Made by a program: the position numbers and the translations under genes
Notes under the pieces: model-generated
What the model saw: the letters and a program-made list of their open reading frames with translations, nothing else
The model's database searches: none
Told to the model about the DNA's origin: nothing
From: DATLLJ01 sp035537875
GTDB lineage: Bacteria; Acidobacteriota; Vicinamibacteria; Vicinamibacterales; CAVVIG01
Length of the DNA stretch: 64,000 bases
Direction: 5' to 3'
NCBI GenBank assembly: GCA_035537875.1
Contig: DATLLJ010000055.1
Span: 33,452 to 97,451 of the forward strand
Shown: positions 27,734-36,385 of the stretch, one piece after another
How positions within the stretch are numbered: the stretch's first letter is position 1
How the letters are laid out: each line of letters opens with the position of its first letter

Positions 27734-29281
27734 TCAATCTCTGACCTGCGTCCGGGCTACGCGAGTCCCATCGAGGTACCGATATTCGCGTCCGTCGACG
27801 CGGACGATCGAGAACGTGCCGGTCACGGTATACGTGCCGTCGACGGTGCCGGCTTCATGCTCCATCGTCCGCACGGCGCCGGCCCCGAGAGCCTCACCGT
27901 TGACGAGGGCTTCCTCGAGGGGGCGTCCCTGCATTGCCGGGGGAATCGCGATGCCAAGCAGCCTCAGAAAGGTCGGCGCGAAGTCAACGTTCCCGCTCGG
28001 CGCCTCCGTGATCAGGCCTTGCTTCAGATCCGGCCCGGCGGCAATCAACGTGTTGTGAATATCCCACGGGCTCGTGCTGCCGTGCCCTGCCGTTCCGCCC
28101 GACGCTGCCGTCCCGCGGATCCCTTGCTCGTTCGCCGCGTCGGTCCAGTCCGGCGAGAACAGAATCTGCGCCGATCGCGCGTGACTCCATCGCCCGGCCT
28201 CGAACGACAGCGTGCCACGGACGTTCCCGTCCAGCGAACCCGGCGCTGCAGCCTGCGTGAAGATCGCGCCCACGCCCGGCGTTTTCTGCAGTGAGCTCAC
28301 AATCGCCGATACGGCCGTGACGTCGCCGTCGCGCACGTAGATCGCGCCGCCGCTCGTGACGAGGCGCGGCAGGCCATCGGGAAGGAGGCGATCGAACGGC
28401 TTCAGCACGGCCGCGAGATCGATGCCACCGGTGTGCGTCGAAAAGCCGTGGTCCGAAGTCACCCAGATGTCATAGCGGTCCAGGAGGTCCGCCGCTTCGA
28501 GACCGTCCTGCACCCGTTTGATCTCTCCATCGACGCGTCTCAGCACCTCTACCGTCTCGGAGACACCCAGACCTTTTTCGTGGGCGGTGGAGTCGAGCTC
28601 GCCCAGCCACATCACCGTCACCGACGGATCCACCCGCGGCAGACCCACCTGCAGGAACGCGTCGACCGCGTATCGATCCAGCTCCCCGGCAGGCGCACCC
28701 TCCGCCGGCGGAGGGCCGAGGGCTTTCATCTCCTCGCTGAGTTCCTCCGGCACCGCGTACTGGTAGTGCAGAATCGCGCCGCCCGACACCGTGTGGTTGT
28801 TCAGGAACGCGGACCCGGTCGATCCGGAGCTGACCACGAGCATCCTGCGCCCGCCCGACTGCAGCAGCTCCCCGAGCGTGGGAGCGGTGAGCAGTTGTCC
28901 TTCGGCAGCCGCGATCTTCAGCAGGTTGCTGCGGTCGGAGGTATCAAGGAACTTCATGGGATCAACGCTCGCAAAGAACACCGTGTTTCCGAGCAGGCCG
29001 TGCGTCTCCGGGTAGGCCCCGGTCGAAATCGAGGAGGCGTTGACGCGCGTCACCGTCGGATAGACGGAGTGGTGCCGGTTGAAGACAACGCCGCGCCTTC
29101 CAAGCGCGGTGAGGTTTGGCATCACCGCGTCTGTCACGTAGTCAGGCCTGAGGCCGTCGACGACGATCAACAGGTGGCGTCGCGGTTCGGGTGAGGTGCA
29201 TCCGACGAGGATAGCGGCCAGCAGCGCCCCCGCCTGCGGCCTGAAGCAAACGAAACAGGCGAGCCTCACGCGCGCGATCAT
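27734..29281 (-). CDS. Type I phosphodiesterase / nucleotide pyrophosphatase-family lipoprotein
   Basis: 515 residues from ATG 29281 (GGCGGGA upstream). The start opens a lipoprotein signal with lipobox LLAAILVGC, so it should be anchored to a membrane. The alkaline-phosphatase superfamily motifs are present: LIVVDGLRPDYV (metal Asp), PTVTRVNASSISTG (Thr nucleophile), GELDSTAHEKG, and WVTSDHGFSTHTGG (Asp-His pair), plus a later His in TAGHGSTSPWD. This is the PF01663 type that hydrolyses nucleotide or lipid phosphodiesters. It starts 181 bp before the divergent unknown secreted protein at 29462. Confidence 0.88.
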   Translation of the reverse strand: MIARVRLACFVCFRPQAGALLAAILVGCTSPEPRRHLLIVVDGLRPDYVTDAVMPNLTALGRRGVVFNRHHSVYPTVTRVNASSISTGAYPETHGLLGNTVFFASVDPMKFLDTSDRSNLLKIAAAEGQLLTAPTLGELLQSGGRRMLVVSSGSTGSAFLNNHTVSGGAILHYQYAVPEELSEEMKALGPPPAEGAPAGELDRYAVDAFLQVGLPRVDPSVTVMWLGELDSTAHEKGLGVSETVEVLRRVDGEIKRVQDGLEAADLLDRYDIWVTSDHGFSTHTGGIDLAAVLKPFDRLLPDGLPRLVTSGGAIYVRDGDVTAVSAIVSSLQKTPGVGAIFTQAAAPGSLDGNVRGTLSFEAGRWSHARSAQILFSPDWTDAANEQGIRGTAASGGTAGHGSTSPWDIHNTLIAAGPDLKQGLITEAPSGNVDFAPTFLRLLGIAIPPAMQGRPLEEALVNGEALGAGAVRTMEHEAGTVDGTYTVTGTFSIVRVDGREYRYLDGTRVARTQVRD

Positions 29282-29461
29282 AGTCCCGCCAGGCAACGTT
29301 CGTGTCGCACCTGCCCGAATCGTCTTCGAACGTGGCGAAGCAGAACCGTTTTCCGCGCGACAGAACGGAAATCGGTGTCGCGCAATCGCACGCGCGGCGT
29401 CCCCACGACCACGCAAATTGGCCTGTTTGCGCGTGGCCCGAAGGTTGCGCTCCAAGGCCGG

Positions 29462-30517
29462 ATGCCTCGGATCACTCGTGTGTCTGGACCGCTGGCAGGA
29501 TTGGCCGTCGCGGGGGCCCTGGGAGTCGTGTTGGCCGGGGCGACCTCGCTGGGCGGGCCGCTCCCGGGCCCTCTCCCGCTGTTTCCGGCCGACAACTGGT
29601 GGAACCTCGACATCTCGACAGCCCCGATCGATCCGGGGTCGAGCGGCTACATTGCCTTCATCAACAACGGGGGCACCCGCACGGCGCATCCCGACTTCGG
29701 CGGGAACGTCTCACCGGGCAGCGTTCAGATCTACGGCTTCCCCTACATCGTCGTGGACGGCACGCTGGCCAAGCGATCGGTCATCTTTCAGTACCACAGG
29801 GAAAGCGACGGCGTCGACCATGCGACCGGCACCAGCTATCCCTTCTATCCGATTCCGGACGAGGCCATCACGCAGGCCCATTGGATTGAGGGCGGCGAAC
29901 CGGGAAACGTCGATCTGCGCAGCAGCGCCGATCGGCACATGCTGATCGTGGACCGCGATCGCCGTCACTTGTACGAGCTGTACAACGTTTTTCACACTGG
30001 CGGGCAGTGGTACGCGGGCTCTGGAGCGTTCTTCGACATGAACACGAGCGGCCGCCGCCCTGACGGATGGACGTCCGCCGATGCGGCCGGGCTCGCGATT
30101 CTGCCAGGGCTCGTGCGGTACGACGAAGTGTTCGGGTCCGGCGAAATCCAGCATGCATTCCGCGTGACCGTTCGTCAGACCAACGGCTACGTGTACCCCG
30201 CCTCGCACCGCGCGGGCTCCACGCTCGGAGCGCTGCCGATGGGCGCACGCCTTCGACTCAAGGCGAGCCGCGACATTTCCAGCTTCCGCCCGGAAATTCA
30301 GAAGATCTTCCGCGCAATGAAACGCTACGGCCTGATTGTCGCGGACAACGGATCAGACCTTTACGTCAGCGGCGCCTACGACACACGATGGGACAACAGC
30401 ATCCTGAATCCAGCGTTCCACTCGCTGACGGCGAACGACTTCGAGATCGTCCGCCTGGGATACATCCCGGACGTGGTCCCCAACGCTCCGACCAACCTGC
30501 GGATTGTCGGCTACTGA
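29462..30517 (+). CDS. Unknown secreted protein
   Basis: 351 residues from ATG 29462, which opens a signal-like N-terminus (MPRITRVSGPLAGLAVAGAL). I do not recognise a family with certainty. Seen: a conserved-looking block FPADNWWNLDISTAPIDPGS, followed by HPDFGGN, IPDEAITQAHWIEGG, ADRHMLIVDRDRRHLYELYN, FDMNTSGRRPDGWTSADAAG, and a C-terminal segment YGLIVADNGSDLYVSGAYD. The many Asp/Trp/Tyr residues and absence of further membrane helices fit a secreted carbohydrate-associated or hydrolase fold, but no catalytic motif is assignable. It is divergent from the phosphodiesterase lipoprotein gene. Confidence 0.7.
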   Translation: MPRITRVSGPLAGLAVAGALGVVLAGATSLGGPLPGPLPLFPADNWWNLDISTAPIDPGSSGYIAFINNGGTRTAHPDFGGNVSPGSVQIYGFPYIVVDGTLAKRSVIFQYHRESDGVDHATGTSYPFYPIPDEAITQAHWIEGGEPGNVDLRSSADRHMLIVDRDRRHLYELYNVFHTGGQWYAGSGAFFDMNTSGRRPDGWTSADAAGLAILPGLVRYDEVFGSGEIQHAFRVTVRQTNGYVYPASHRAGSTLGALPMGARLRLKASRDISSFRPEIQKIFRAMKRYGLIVADNGSDLYVSGAYDTRWDNSILNPAFHSLTANDFEIVRLGYIPDVVPNAPTNLRIVGY

Positions 30518-30765
30518 AACCGGCGCTCGTCGCGTCGTTGGACTAAACGGCCGATCCGGTCGGCTCGACTCCCCAGCCTCCCGACCGGATCGGATGACGC
30601 CACACGCCCCTTGGCGCAAGCGCGCGAGTCACGGGCGACGCGTGTCGCAAGATCCGGTGCCAGAGGTTCATCGCATATTTCGCCGAAGTTGTTCGCCTCC
30701 GCGGGGCGCGCGCACAGGCAATGTCCGCAATCGCGTCAGTAATAATTACATGATGCCCGGCCGCA

Positions 30766-33012
30766 TCAGCCTCCGAACTGATAGGTGTACATGAATTTCG
30801 ACGCGGTCCGGCGATCCAGCGTGTAGATGCGGCTCTGAAGGGGATCGTCGATCCAGTTGTGCGTGTACACGATGTAGAGATCGTTACCCGGCTTGAGAAT
30901 CCATCGGAACCGGGACTGCCAGCCAATCACCGCGCTCTGCGTGTCGTACTGGATGTTGTTCACCCACGCGATCCAGGGGCTGAACTGCAGCTCTGGCACG
31001 ATTCTGTACAAGCGGGTGTCGAAGCTTCCCTCCGCGAGTTCCACTCTGTTCCATTCGCCGGTCGTATAGATGATCACGCCGGGCCTCAGCCGCAGGTTGA
31101 GGTTGATGGCCGTGCGGCGGCGGGTTCCGCTGTAGAAATTGCCGAACTCGAACGTGGGATTCACCGCGACCACACGACGCTGCGCCGTCTGCCCCGAGAA
31201 GAGCACTCTCGTGTAGGTGTATTCGGTGTTGGCCGGAAGCGTCACGCCGGGGCTGATGGTGAAATCCTCTTCGAGGAACTCGTACGTGGGGAGCAGGTGG
31301 ACGTTGAAGTTGTCCTGGGAATGCGCGGACACGTTCACCAGCGTGAAATCGACGTCGCGATTGAGCAGCACATTGTCCACGCTGCTTCGCAGAAACGTGA
31401 CGTTTCCGCCGTATTGCACGCTTCGAATCCACTGGTGGCCATCCGGGCGGGCGGTGTAGCTCAGACCGGTGTCCATGCGCCGAATCCCGTTGCGCGGCGT
31501 GAAACCGACGACCGCGTTGTAGTTCTCCTGAATTTCCCGGTAGAGGAAGTTCGTGCTCCAGGGATCGTTTGGAAAATCCAGCTGCGCGCCGAACGCATTG
31601 GACCGGCCCGTGTTCGCCGGGTTGGACGTGTTCACGAAAAACCCGCCCAGGCTCAAGTTGTCTGAGCCGCGGAAGGTCGAGGTGGCCAGCAGGAAATCGG
31701 TGCCCAGCGTGTGCCGGGCAGCCACCGCCGAGTCGCGCGGCCGGCGTCCGGTGTACAGACCGCCGACGTAGGACTGGCGCAGCATCCGGTGCTTGCCGCG
31801 GAAGACCGCGAAGTCTTCGCCCAGCACGTTCTCTTCTTCGCCGGTCCGCACGTACAGCGCGCCGACGTCATTGGCGCCCATCTGACCGGCCAGCTTGCCC
31901 CCCACGTTGATCTGCTGCGGGTTGCCGCTCCCATCCAGACCGACGCGCCGGCTGAAAAACGGCAACAGGCTGTTGCCAGCCCCGGAGCCGCTCTGGAAAT
32001 CGAAGAACGTGGCTCCATCCAGGAAGAAGTCGCGACGCTCCTGAAAAAAGGTCGGAAAGCGCGTCAGGTTCACCAGCCGCTGATCGACCTCGGTCTGGGC
32101 GAAGTCGGTGTTGACGGTCAGGTTGGTCCGCAGGCCGGGAGTCGGACTGTAGAAGAGGTCCACGCCGGCATCCGCATCGTTGGTCACTTTGGGATTGCCA
32201 CGGCCCGGAAATGACTCCGAGAACGCGACCACGTACGGCTTGATATCGAGCCCGAGCGTCGGGTTGAGGCCGCCGAGTCCGCTGACGAGGCCGGCGTTCG
32301 ACAGCCGGTTCAAGCCCTGGTTGCGCAGCCAGCCGGTCCAGAGACTCTCCTCGTTCTTCCGCCGCACGGTCCGCTGGAAATTGATACCCCACTCGTCGGC
32401 GTCCGGGTCGAAGTTGAGCGTCCGAAACGGAATTTCGATCTCGATGGTCCAGCCGACTTCGCTTCGGAGCACCTTCGCATTCCAGATGCCGTCCCACTGC
32501 CGGTTGTTGAATCCCGGACCGCGCAGCGCGTCGCCCATCAGCCCCGATGGGTTCATCTCGAAGAAGTAGCCGGATTGTTCGTTGTTGAACGTGTCGATGT
32601 TCCACATGAAGCGATCGTCGGCGGGGAGAAACTCGTCCCGGCGGCGCTGATAGCCAAGCCACTTGTCCGGCTCGGAATCGAAACAGGTCACGCCCATGTA
32701 GAACGATCGGTTGTTGTAGATGATCCGGACCTCGGTCGGCTCGGTCGCCGGCTTGCCGTTGTCGGGATCCTGTTGGATGAAGCCGTCTGCCGGAATCGCC
32801 CGCTTCCAGGGAGCCTCGTCCAGCTTCCCATCGAGCAGGATCTCCTCGTCGTCGGCGATTCGCAGAGCGACCATGGTTCGACGCCCGCTCGATGCCTCCG
32901 CGCGGGCGGCCGGGGTTTGAGTCTGAGAAGGCGGCGGCGCCGGCTGCTGGGCAGTCGGGGTGCCGGAAACGCTCAGTACGAGCGCTAATGTCGTCGTCAG
33001 TTGGCGATGCAT
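30766..33012 (-). CDS. DUF5916 / CBM9-like outer-membrane protein, copy 1
   Basis: 748 residues with signal peptide MHRQLTTTLALVLSVSGTPTA. Residues about 45-230 are a carbohydrate-binding-module-9-like domain (EILLDGKLDEAPWKRAIPAD, VRIIYNNRSFYMGVTCFDSE, GWTIEIEIPFRTLNFDPDAD). The remaining residues form a large beta-rich DUF5916 region (FLDGATFFDFQSGSGAGNSL, LPFFSRRVGLDGSGNPQQI) predicted to be an outer-membrane barrel. Family members occur in many copies in Acidobacteriota and Bacteroidetes and may serve glycan binding or uptake. The two other copies (34117-36381 and 36386-38614) are more like each other than like this one. Confidence 0.85.
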   Translation of the reverse strand: MHRQLTTTLALVLSVSGTPTAQQPAPPPSQTQTPAARAEASSGRRTMVALRIADDEEILLDGKLDEAPWKRAIPADGFIQQDPDNGKPATEPTEVRIIYNNRSFYMGVTCFDSEPDKWLGYQRRRDEFLPADDRFMWNIDTFNNEQSGYFFEMNPSGLMGDALRGPGFNNRQWDGIWNAKVLRSEVGWTIEIEIPFRTLNFDPDADEWGINFQRTVRRKNEESLWTGWLRNQGLNRLSNAGLVSGLGGLNPTLGLDIKPYVVAFSESFPGRGNPKVTNDADAGVDLFYSPTPGLRTNLTVNTDFAQTEVDQRLVNLTRFPTFFQERRDFFLDGATFFDFQSGSGAGNSLLPFFSRRVGLDGSGNPQQINVGGKLAGQMGANDVGALYVRTGEEENVLGEDFAVFRGKHRMLRQSYVGGLYTGRRPRDSAVAARHTLGTDFLLATSTFRGSDNLSLGGFFVNTSNPANTGRSNAFGAQLDFPNDPWSTNFLYREIQENYNAVVGFTPRNGIRRMDTGLSYTARPDGHQWIRSVQYGGNVTFLRSSVDNVLLNRDVDFTLVNVSAHSQDNFNVHLLPTYEFLEEDFTISPGVTLPANTEYTYTRVLFSGQTAQRRVVAVNPTFEFGNFYSGTRRRTAINLNLRLRPGVIIYTTGEWNRVELAEGSFDTRLYRIVPELQFSPWIAWVNNIQYDTQSAVIGWQSRFRWILKPGNDLYIVYTHNWIDDPLQSRIYTLDRRTASKFMYTYQFGG

Positions 33013-33089
33013 GAGCTATTAAGGATACCCCGACCCGAACTACGCCCCATCCTGACAGCGGAACGACGAAAACTCGGCGAAGCTGGCGC

Positions 33090-33665
33090 TCAGGAACGAT
33101 CGGCCTCCAGCCGGTGGCGCGCCACGAACTCGGCGAACCCGACGCTGAAGGCTTCCACCTGCGTGCGGACGACCGCGTCCTCGAGCCGGCCATCGGCACT
33201 GAACACTTTCGCCGCATTCGACACGATGACCCGCTTGCCGAAAAACGGCAGCGTGCCCAGCGCCCGCAGCACCGGCAGCCACGCGGCCTGCGCGAGAATG
33301 GTTCCCCCGCCCCCGGTTGTCGCGCCGACGATGGCGGCCGGCTTGCCGCCGAAGATGCGCCCGATGTCGGTCGCGGGGCGCGAGACCCAGTCGATTACGT
33401 TCTTGAGCACGCCAGGTATCGAGTGGTTGTACTCCGGTGTTGCGAGCAGCAGCCCATCGGCCGACGCGATTCGTTCCTTCAAATCGCGCACCGGCGCGAG
33501 CGCCGCAGAGGCGGGGTCGAGATCGCCGTCGTAGAGCGGGATGTCCCTGATCGATGCGATTTCAATCGTCGTTCCCGAAGGCGTTGCCACAGCGACGGCA
33601 TTGAGGAGCATGGTGTTGAATGACTTGCGCCGCAAGCTTCCGGAAATGGCTACGATAGTCGGCAT
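33090..33665 (-). CDS. NADPH-dependent FMN reductase-family protein
   Basis: 191 residues of the flavodoxin-like NADPH:FMN reductase family. The FMN phosphate loop is VAISGSLRRKSFN at the N-terminus, and the conserved flavin-binding loop LLATPEYNHSIPGVLKNVID follows, with GRIFGGKPAAIVGATTGGGG at the end of the domain. Typical length is 180-200. It may reduce quinones, azo compounds or chromate. Its ATG (33665-33663) overlaps the divergent lipoprotein's ATG on the same CATG. Confidence 0.88.
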   Translation of the reverse strand: MPTIVAISGSLRRKSFNTMLLNAVAVATPSGTTIEIASIRDIPLYDGDLDPASAALAPVRDLKERIASADGLLLATPEYNHSIPGVLKNVIDWVSRPATDIGRIFGGKPAAIVGATTGGGGTILAQAAWLPVLRALGTLPFFGKRVIVSNAAKVFSADGRLEDAVVRTQVEAFSVGFAEFVARHRLEADRS

Positions 33666-34077
33666 GGCCCAAGCTTACCGGAGAGATCTGGCGGCCCGCA
33701 GGGCGGTTTCGATCGCAACGGCCCTGTGCATCTGCGCGGCAGTGGCCGTCTCAGGCTGTGCCGGACGGCGGTTCGATGCGCTGATGCAATCCTGGCGCGG
33801 CCATTCGATCGAGGAATTGTTTCGAACCTGGGGATCCCCCAATTACATGTACAGCGACGGCAGAGGCGGCCATGTCGTCGTGTATGTGCCCAACCCGTCG
33901 CCGGGGACTACGAGAAGACCCGACGTCAGCGAGCAGCTGCGCGCGGCCGCGACGGCGCGCGTGTACGACGCGGACATGAAGAACTCCTGGCCGATCTACC
34001 GCATCTTCTTCTCGGATGGGAACGGCCGGATTGTCGTGTCGGAATGGCGCGGTCAGTGGGAGTGCTGCAGCAGCTGA
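33664..34077 (+). CDS. Small lipoprotein of unknown function
   Basis: 137 residues from ATG 33664. The N-terminus has the charged-hydrophobic-lipobox layout (AQAYRRDLAARRAVSIATAL then AVAVSGC), so Cys near residue 33 should be lipidated. The mature part carries SWRGHSIEELFRTWGSPNYM, the kind of short repeat seen in small lipoproteins with SmpA/OmlA-like folds, and a C-terminal WRGQWECCSS. Family not certain. Another in-frame ATG at 33646 is possible. A TACGAT box lies 7 bases upstream of 33664, fitting a leaderless start. Its start codon overlaps that of the divergent FMN reductase. Confidence 0.7.
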   Translation: MAQAYRRDLAARRAVSIATALCICAAVAVSGCAGRRFDALMQSWRGHSIEELFRTWGSPNYMYSDGRGGHVVVYVPNPSPGTTRRPDVSEQLRAAATARVYDADMKNSWPIYRIFFSDGNGRIVVSEWRGQWECCSS

Positions 34078-34116
34078 ACCCGCCGTTCGTTGACAGCCGA
34101 CGGAGGAGGTCCAACG

Positions 34117-36381
34117 TCAGAAATCGAACATCCTGGTGATTTTGATCGTGAACGAGCGCCCCACGCTCTGATCGCGGACGGTGTCCCGCGTGTCGTTGTA
34201 CACGACGTACACATCGCTCAGCGGACGGTAGGTGATGTTGAACCGGACGTTCGAGCTCAGCTGCTTTGTGTCCTTGTTGTACTGAAGGAAGGCGTTGAAG
34301 AAGGCGCGCGGCGTGAACGCATACAGGAACCTCGTTCCAATCAGGTTCGTCGTGAACGGTCCGCCGGGCAGCGTGACGGCATTCCTGCTGTAGGTGCCGT
34401 CGAAGCTGAAATGGTAGTCGGGCCGCCACCCGATTGCGCCTGACACGGCCTTGTTCTTCCCGTCCCAGAACTCGCCCCAGTTCACGCTCGCGTTGCCGGT
34501 GATCTGGCGGCCGTTGCCGATGTTGAAGCTGCCGGCGTAGTTCGTGTACTCGTAGTCGCCGGCTGGAATCGTAATATTGCTGCGGATGTTGAACGGGGCG
34601 AACAGCCGGTCGAACGTGCGGGCGACCGTGAAGTTGGTCGACCCGTTGTTCCGGAACCGGATGCCCGCCGTCGCTTCCTGGACACGCGTTTCCATCGCGT
34701 CGAGCGACGCGCGCTCGTAGTAGTCGACGTTCGTGCCGAAGGTGTAGTTCTGGATGGTTGGATGGTCGACGCGCGGGGCCCACGTCAGCTCGCCCGCGTA
34801 ATGTGAGATGTCGCCTCGACGCACGAATCCCACTTCCGGGTTGAAGTTTGGCAGCACGGCGTTGTATTCGGCGTTGATCGTCAGCTCGTCGTCTCTCCAC
34901 CCTGTCTGGAAACGCCGAGCCAGGTTCTCACCTGACTTTCCGGGCGTGTCGCTTCTGAGCAGGTAGCCTTCGAACTCCAGCCGATCGTCGTAGAACTGGA
35001 AGTGCGTGTCCGCGCCGTACACGCGATTGTAGTCGCCAGGGACGGTCGAGTCGCGATGGGTGCCGAGCGCGCCGACCCATGAGTTCGGCATGAGGTTTCG
35101 CCTCATCCGGCCGACGAGGTAGTTGTTCGCGGGCGTGAGGCCGAAGGCGTCCGTACGCATCGCCAGCACGCCGACGTTGTACGACTTGCCCGCCTGCCCC
35201 GAGGTCCGGGCGCCGGCCAGCACGGGAACCGGAACACCCGCCGGGCTCAAGCCGATGCGGCGGCTGAAGAACGGCACCAGGTTCCCCCCCGGCCCGAAGG
35301 TGAACATGTTCGTGTTCTCGAGGAAGAACTCGCGCTTCTCAGGGAAGAAGAGGTTGAAGCGCGTCAGGTTGACCTGCTGCTGGTCGGCTTCGACCTGCGC
35401 GAAGTCGGTGCGGTAGGTCGCGTCGAGCGTCAATGCAGGTGTCAGGCTGTACTTGACATCGAGCCCTTTGCCATAGTCATCCCAGTTATCGAACGACTCG
35501 GTGGTCACCATGTCCCCTGCGATCCGCGTCTGGGTCACCTGGCCGAGGAAGTACGGCTTCACTTTCAGGTTCCGGCTGGGGCTGATGTTTTCCAGACCTC
35601 GTAACGTCCCAGCGAGGTTCATCCGCGCGGTAGAAAACCTGAACGGGAGCGGTGACCAGACACTCTCTTCGTTCAGGCGGACGACACGCCGGGAAAACTG
35701 TATGCCCCACTCCTGGCTTTGCGCGTTGCTGAACCGCAGCGTCTTGAACGGAACGGCATACTCGGCGATCCAGCCTTCTTCCGTGCGTCGCGTGGCCACG
35801 TCCCAGACCGCATCCCAGTCGACGTTGCCGCCGTTGAGAGACAGATGGTTGTCCCGGCGGGCGCCGGCCGGGTTGACGGACAAAGAGTAGCCACCAAGGC
35901 CATCGTGAAGGCTGTCGATGATGACCTGAATCACGTCGGTCCCGTTGAGATCGAAGTCTCTCTTGAGCTCCTTGACGAATATCCGGGAAGGCTGGGAGTC
36001 GTACGCCATCACGCCGACGTAGAGATTGTTCTGGTCGTACAGGACCCGGACTTCCGTGCGTTCGCCCGCCGGCGCGCCGTTGTCTGGCACGCGGACGATG
36101 AAATCGGTCGCCGGCGACGCGAGCGCCCAGGAGGGCTCGTCGAGACGGCCGTCGAGCACAATCCCGTCCGTGATGCGCACCGCGGTCAGGATCCGGGTCG
36201 CCCGGACCGCCTCGAACTCGGATTCGGTCCTCAGGCGGTGCACTGCGGCCTGGCCGTTGCCGCTCTGGCCACTGCCCGCCTGGCTGTTGCCCGACGGGGA
36301 CTGGGCGCTGGCGCCCACACCACTGCCGAGGAGCGCCGCTCCAGCCACACAGCACAGACGTCGCAGTCGACAGGGCCTCAT
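34117..36381 (-). CDS. DUF5916 / CBM9-like outer-membrane protein, copy 3 (downstream of pair)
   Basis: 754 residues from ATG 36381 with signal peptide (MRPCRLRRLCCVAGAALLGS) and a Gly/Ser/Gln-rich spacer. CBM9-like N-terminal domain: ILTAVRITDGIVLDGRLDEP, VRVLYDQNNLYVGVMAYDSQ, LRFSNAQSQEWGIQFSRRV. DUF5916 barrel region: FFPEKREFFLENTNMFTFGP, NLVPFFSRRIGLSPAGVPVP. Closely related over its full length to copy 2 (36386-38614), so they arose by tandem duplication. Only four bases separate the stop of copy 2 from this start, and no good ribosome-binding site is visible, so translation may depend on coupling. Confidence 0.85.
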   Translation of the reverse strand: MRPCRLRRLCCVAGAALLGSGVGASAQSPSGNSQAGSGQSGNGQAAVHRLRTESEFEAVRATRILTAVRITDGIVLDGRLDEPSWALASPATDFIVRVPDNGAPAGERTEVRVLYDQNNLYVGVMAYDSQPSRIFVKELKRDFDLNGTDVIQVIIDSLHDGLGGYSLSVNPAGARRDNHLSLNGGNVDWDAVWDVATRRTEEGWIAEYAVPFKTLRFSNAQSQEWGIQFSRRVVRLNEESVWSPLPFRFSTARMNLAGTLRGLENISPSRNLKVKPYFLGQVTQTRIAGDMVTTESFDNWDDYGKGLDVKYSLTPALTLDATYRTDFAQVEADQQQVNLTRFNLFFPEKREFFLENTNMFTFGPGGNLVPFFSRRIGLSPAGVPVPVLAGARTSGQAGKSYNVGVLAMRTDAFGLTPANNYLVGRMRRNLMPNSWVGALGTHRDSTVPGDYNRVYGADTHFQFYDDRLEFEGYLLRSDTPGKSGENLARRFQTGWRDDELTINAEYNAVLPNFNPEVGFVRRGDISHYAGELTWAPRVDHPTIQNYTFGTNVDYYERASLDAMETRVQEATAGIRFRNNGSTNFTVARTFDRLFAPFNIRSNITIPAGDYEYTNYAGSFNIGNGRQITGNASVNWGEFWDGKNKAVSGAIGWRPDYHFSFDGTYSRNAVTLPGGPFTTNLIGTRFLYAFTPRAFFNAFLQYNKDTKQLSSNVRFNITYRPLSDVYVVYNDTRDTVRDQSVGRSFTIKITRMFDF

Positions 36382-36385
36382 GCGG

